Shown piece after piece: positions 60,905-64,000 of a stretch of DNA of 64,000 nucleotides. The stretch covers positions 3,286,001 through 3,350,000 of the forward strand of contig NZ_VFMY01000001.1 of NCBI RefSeq assembly GCF_006715305.1, in the 5' to 3' direction. A model generated the notes under the pieces. It searched no databases, was not told where the DNA came from, and saw only the letters and a program-made list of their open reading frames with translations. Each line of letters begins with the position of its first letter. Positions within the stretch are counted from its first letter, which is position 1. Both the position numbers and the translations under genes were made by a program. The stretch comes from Arthrobacter sp. SLBN-100 (GTDB lineage: Bacteria > Actinomycetota > Actinomycetes > Actinomycetales > Micrococcaceae).

Positions 60905-62745
60905 GCAACGCAACCACCGGTCCGGCCACCAGGCGGGTGCGGGCTGCCCTCGCCGCCCTGGCAACGATAGACCGGCCGGAGATCTGGATCGCCCTGCGCG
61001 GCGAGGATGAATTGCTGGCCGAGGCCGCCGCCATTGATACCGAGGCGGCTGCCGGCGCCGGCAAGCCCCTCACCGGACTCCTGCTCGCCGTCAAGAACAA
61101 TGTGGACGTGGCAGGAATACCGACGACGGCGGCGTGCCCCGGCTTCGCCTACCTCCCCGGGAAAGACGCTGAAGCGGTGGCCCGGCTCCGGGCCGCCGGA
61201 GCCCTGGTCCTGGGCGCCACCAACCTGGACCAGTTCGCCACGGGCCTGGTGGGCACCCGCAGCCCGCACGGCTCCGTCCGGGATTCCCGCCGCCCGGACT
61301 TTATCTCCGGCGGCTCCAGCTCCGGTTCTGCCGTTGCCGTTGCACTTGGCCTCGTGGACATCGCGATCGGGACGGACACGGCCGGTTCAGGCCGCGTGCC
61401 GGCCGGGCTTCAGGGCATCGTGGGGATCAAACCAACGCTGGACGTTGTGTCCACAGCCGGTGTGGTGGCGGCCTGCCGGTCCTGGGACGCCGTCACGATT
61501 TTCGCCCGCAACCTCTCCACCGCCGAGCTTGCCATGGGCGTGATGGCGGGAGGATCACGGGCCTGGCCCACGGACATCCGGCTGGCAGCGCCGGAAAAAC
61601 CGAGGGTCGCTTACCCGGCAACCCTGCCTGCACTCCCGGAGGCCTGGGCCGCCGAATTCCACCGCAACGTGGACCGGCTCAGGGCGCTGGGTGCGGACGT
61701 TCAGGCCATCGAATTCGATGCCTTCCTCGAGGCGGCCCGGCTGCTGTACGACGGCGGGCTGGTGGCGGAGCGTTACGCCGCCGTGGGTGATTTCCTGGAA
61801 AACGTCGACGGCGGTGCGGACGGCCAGGCGGGCATCGACCCCACTGTGGAACGCATCATCCGGGCAGCGGGCACAGTGCCCGCCCACCGCTACGTCGCTG
61901 ATACAGCCCGGCTCGAAGCGCTCAAGGAGCAGGCAATGGCGGAGCTGGAGGGCTTTGACGCCCTGCTCATCCCCACCGCCCCGTTCCACCCCACCCTCGC
62001 CGAGGTGGCCGCGGACCCGGTGGGCGTGAACTCCCTGATGGGCACCTACACGAACTTCTGCAACCTGTTCGACCTGTGCGCTGTGGCAGTACCCGCCGGA
62101 GAGGTGGACGGTGCCCAGTTCGGGCTGACCGTGGTGGGACGGACGTTCGACGACGCCGTTGCCGCCGACATTGCCCGCCTCCTGGAGGCAACCCCGGACG
62201 CTCCGGCGCTCTTCGCCGAGGGTGCCGCACCGACAGCAGCGCACTCATCCAGCCAGCCGTCGTCGTCCGCTCCCTGGCCTCTGGCGGCAGGCGCAACCGC
62301 CATGCCGCTGGTGGTGGTGGGCGCCCACCGCAAGGGGCAGCCGTTGGCTCCGCAACTGGAGGAACTGGGTGCGGCCTGGGACGGCCCCGTACGGACCGCG
62401 GCCCGCTACCGGATGGTCTCCCTCGACACCGTGCCGCCCAAGCCGGGGGTGTACCGTTCAGACGACGACGGCGCTGAGCTGGCGGGTGAACGGTGGCTTG
62501 TGTCCGAGGCGGGGCTGGGCAGGTTCCTGGCCGTCCTCCCCGAACCCATGCTGCTCGGGTCCATCGAACTGGCGGACGGTTCCCGGGCTGTGGGGTTCGC
62601 CTGCGATGCCGTGGCGGCTGCGGAGGGGGAGGACATCACCCATTATGGCGATTGGCTGGCAGCCAAGGACCACCTGCGGCAGCCCGGGAGCCTGTGGCAG
62701 AACCTGGGGGATGCAGCGTTGGCCGGGTTGAGCCGGGGAAACTAA
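60901..62745 (+). CDS. atzF: Allophanate hydrolase
   Basis: The 614-residue enzyme hydrolyses allophanate to ammonia and carbon dioxide. The amidase triad is Lys65 (AVKNNVDVAG), Ser140 in GGSSSGSA at 137-144 and Ser163 in DTAGSGRVPAG. The C-terminal domain (about 455-600) is the allophanate hydrolase-type domain (LVVVGAHRKGQPL, RYRMVSLDTVPPKPG). It is the last gene of the operon and its stop overlaps that of the convergent hydrolase by four bases. Confidence 0.93.
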   Translation: MSNATTGPATRRVRAALAALATIDRPEIWIALRGEDELLAEAAAIDTEAAAGAGKPLTGLLLAVKNNVDVAGIPTTAACPGFAYLPGKDAEAVARLRAAGALVLGATNLDQFATGLVGTRSPHGSVRDSRRPDFISGGSSSGSAVAVALGLVDIAIGTDTAGSGRVPAGLQGIVGIKPTLDVVSTAGVVAACRSWDAVTIFARNLSTAELAMGVMAGGSRAWPTDIRLAAPEKPRVAYPATLPALPEAWAAEFHRNVDRLRALGADVQAIEFDAFLEAARLLYDGGLVAERYAAVGDFLENVDGGADGQAGIDPTVERIIRAAGTVPAHRYVADTARLEALKEQAMAELEGFDALLIPTAPFHPTLAEVAADPVGVNSLMGTYTNFCNLFDLCAVAVPAGEVDGAQFGLTVVGRTFDDAVAADIARLLEATPDAPALFAEGAAPTAAHSSSQPSSSAPWPLAAGATAMPLVVVGAHRKGQPLAPQLEELGAAWDGPVRTAARYRMVSLDTVPPKPGVYRSDDDGAELAGERWLVSEAGLGRFLAVLPEPMLLGSIELADGSRAVGFACDAVAAAEGEDITHYGDWLAAKDHLRQPGSLWQNLGDAALAGLSRGN

Positions 62746-63599
62746 CCCTTGAAGTACCCGGAGATGTCGGTAACCAGTTCGCTCACGGCTGCCGGGATGG
62801 AGCCGTGGAAGCACTTGGGGGAGAGCTCGTAGGTGCTGCCGGGGACTGCGGCGTGCAGCCGTTCAGCTGTCGCCTTGTAATAGCCGGGGCTCTTGCCGCC
62901 CGCCATGAAGTGGGTGTTGGCAGGGAGCACGCTGAAGTCCCTGGCATGGTCCGGCTCGTTGTAGGCAGCCCGGAGTTCGCCCACGCCGCTGGGCATCACC
63001 TCCTGGAACATCCTGTTCACCTTGGTGCGGGACAGCACAGCCATCAGCCCGGCCAGGACGGGTTCCGGGATCCTGGCCATGGCAGAGCCCGGTTTTGTGG
63101 CCTTCTTCATGTGGGCCAGGGCGTGGCCCACCTTGCCCTTGTTTACGGCGTCCTCGAACCCGTCCAGCCACGCCGTGTCGATGCTGCCGTCGATGTTCAC
63201 GGCGGCGTCGTACACGGCGAGCTTGTCCGGGACGTAGCGGGTTCCGGTGAACTCCTGCACGGCGTTGAGTGCCACCGACCCGCCCAGGCTGTGGCCCAGG
63301 ATATTTCTCGCCCCGGTGGCGTCCAACACCGTGCGGACGTCTTCTATCTCGGTGCCCATCGAGTAATCTGCCGGCTGTTCGGAGGAGCTGCCGCGGCCGC
63401 GCCGGTCGTAAACGTCCACGGCCCAGCCCTCGCCCAGGCCCTTTGCCAGCGCAGTCGAGAACGGCCGGTAGATCAGGGCGGTGAGGAAGGCTCCGCCGAT
63501 CAGCACCACCCGGCGGTCCCCCGGCGCGTCCTTGGCGCCGTAACTGTACAAAGCCAGCCGGCCGCCGTCGTGCGTAGAAAGTACCTGTTCCTTCACCAC
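62742..63599 (-). CDS. Alpha/beta hydrolase, paralogue of 52192-53028
   Basis: The 285-residue protein has [13 protein letters not shown] at 64-76, nucleophile elbow GHSLGG at 102-107 (Ser104), and a His in KCFHGS near the C-terminus. It is paralogous to the hydrolase at 52192-53028, and the two lie on either side of the guanidine operon. GTG 63599 is the first start; a second GTG follows directly. The substrate is unknown. It is divergent from lysS. Confidence 0.83.
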   Translation of the reverse strand: MVKEQVLSTHDGGRLALYSYGAKDAPGDRRVVLIGGAFLTALIYRPFSTALAKGLGEGWAVDVYDRRGRGSSSEQPADYSMGTEIEDVRTVLDATGARNILGHSLGGSVALNAVQEFTGTRYVPDKLAVYDAAVNIDGSIDTAWLDGFEDAVNKGKVGHALAHMKKATKPGSAMARIPEPVLAGLMAVLSRTKVNRMFQEVMPSGVGELRAAYNEPDHARDFSVLPANTHFMAGGKSPGYYKATAERLHAAVPGSTYELSPKCFHGSIPAAVSELVTDISGYFKG

Positions 63600-63656
63600 C
63601 CCATCCTAGGCAGCCGCCGTGGAACCAACCGCGAGGCCGGCGCGCCCAACTCCCGG

Positions 63657-63671
63657 TAAACTTGATGATTG
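63657..63671 (+). promoter_or_regulatory. Candidate -10 element giving a leaderless lysS transcript
   Basis: TAAACT at 63657-63662 lies eight bases before GTG 63671, with no ribosome site. The layout matches those before serS and folE. Confidence 0.4.
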
Positions 63672-64000
63672 TGACTTCCCAAAACACCCCCTCGCCCAAG
63701 AACGCCCCGGAGCCGCTGGATGCCAGCGAACAGATGCGGATCCGCATGGAGAAGCGCGCCAAACTGATCGAGCGCGGCATTGAGGCGTACCCGGTGGGTG
63801 TGGAGCGGACGCACTCGCTCGCGGAGATCCGCGAAAAGTACGCCCACCTCCAGGCGGACGACACCACTGGCGACATTGTGGGCGTCACCGGGCGCGTTGT
63901 CTTCGTCCGCAACACAGGAAAGCTCTGCTTCGCGACGCTCCAGGAGGGCGGCACGGACGGCAAGGGAACCCGTCTGCAGGCCATGCTCAGCCTCGCCAAC
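63671..64000 (+). CDS. lysS: Lysyl-tRNA synthetase, 3' end outside the window
   Basis: The first 110 residues of a class II lysyl-tRNA synthetase are present, including [35 protein letters not shown] sequence and the start of the OB-fold anticodon-binding domain ([22 protein letters not shown]). The catalytic domain lies past the window end. GTG 63671 is favoured; ATG 63665, two codons upstream in frame, is an alternative. It is divergent from the hydrolase gene. Confidence 0.9.
   Translation, partial: MTSQNTPSPKNAPEPLDASEQMRIRMEKRAKLIERGIEAYPVGVERTHSLAEIREKYAHLQADDTTGDIVGVTGRVVFVRNTGKLCFATLQEGGTDGKGTRLQAMLSLAN

Overview
The window is about 64 kb of GC-rich DNA with dense, short-spaced genes, frequent GTG and TTG starts, and many stop/start overlaps. 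Gene content points to an actinobacterium of the Micrococcaceae, most likely Arthrobacter, Pseudarthrobacter or a close relative: a membrane-anchored FtsH followed by folE-folP-folB-folK, a DUF3180 protein, two PH-domain membrane proteins and panC; DUF222/HNH proteins; a short MCYSSS protein; and the extragenic repeat with core TGGTTGAGCCTGTCGAAACC. The genus is an inference from recall of gene order and repeats, not from a database search. No rRNA, tRNA, CRISPR array, phage or intact insertion sequence was seen.

Layout. 1-9 kb: a truncated glycosyltransferase, a GAF-ANTAR regulator overlapping an SGNH hydrolase, a uracil/xanthine permease, a RutE-like nitroreductase, a 2'-5' RNA ligase, phosphoglucomutase, a membrane-tailed NERD protein and a repeat-bearing DUF4190 protein. 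9-14 kb: a divergent GntR regulator facing a MatC-like carrier, a class III CoA-transferase and a fused carboxyltransferase. These four mirror the roles of matR-matC-matB-matA and suggest a dicarboxylate (malonate-type) pathway with exchanged enzymes. 14-31 kb: mostly single genes, including an amidase, rhodanese, pheA, a lipid kinase, serS, an AbiEi-like/nuclease-like protein, HAD and histidine phosphatases, an AEC transporter, phosphoketolase with a divergent HTH gene, a DUF429 protein and a carboxylesterase. 31-47 kb: a conserved housekeeping block: ppa, dacB, a zinc metallopeptidase, tilS, hpt, a LacI regulator, ftsH, four folate genes, DUF3180, two PH-domain proteins, a DUF2520 oxidoreductase and panC.

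47-54 kb is more plastic: a frameshifted TetR remnant, a tandem array of the extragenic repeat, a DUF222/HNH protein whose translation-start region is triplicated, a DJ-1/PfpI protein, an MFS exporter, an alpha/beta hydrolase and a TetR regulator. 54-62.7 kb holds a tightly coupled operon of an APC permease, two DUF1989 proteins, a large biotin carboxylase and allophanate hydrolase. Genes of this set were long annotated as urea degradation; the DUF1989 pair makes guanidine assimilation (guanidine carboxylase, carboxyguanidine deiminase, allophanate hydrolase) the better reading. A second alpha/beta hydrolase and the start of lysS close the window.

The most interesting items are the mat-like operon with replaced enzymes, the guanidine operon, two cases of tandem repeats built into gene starts (tilS and the HNH gene), the invasion of a coding 3' end by the extragenic repeat, the hairpin-flanked AbiEi-like gene, and several likely leaderless GTG starts (serS, folE, lysS).
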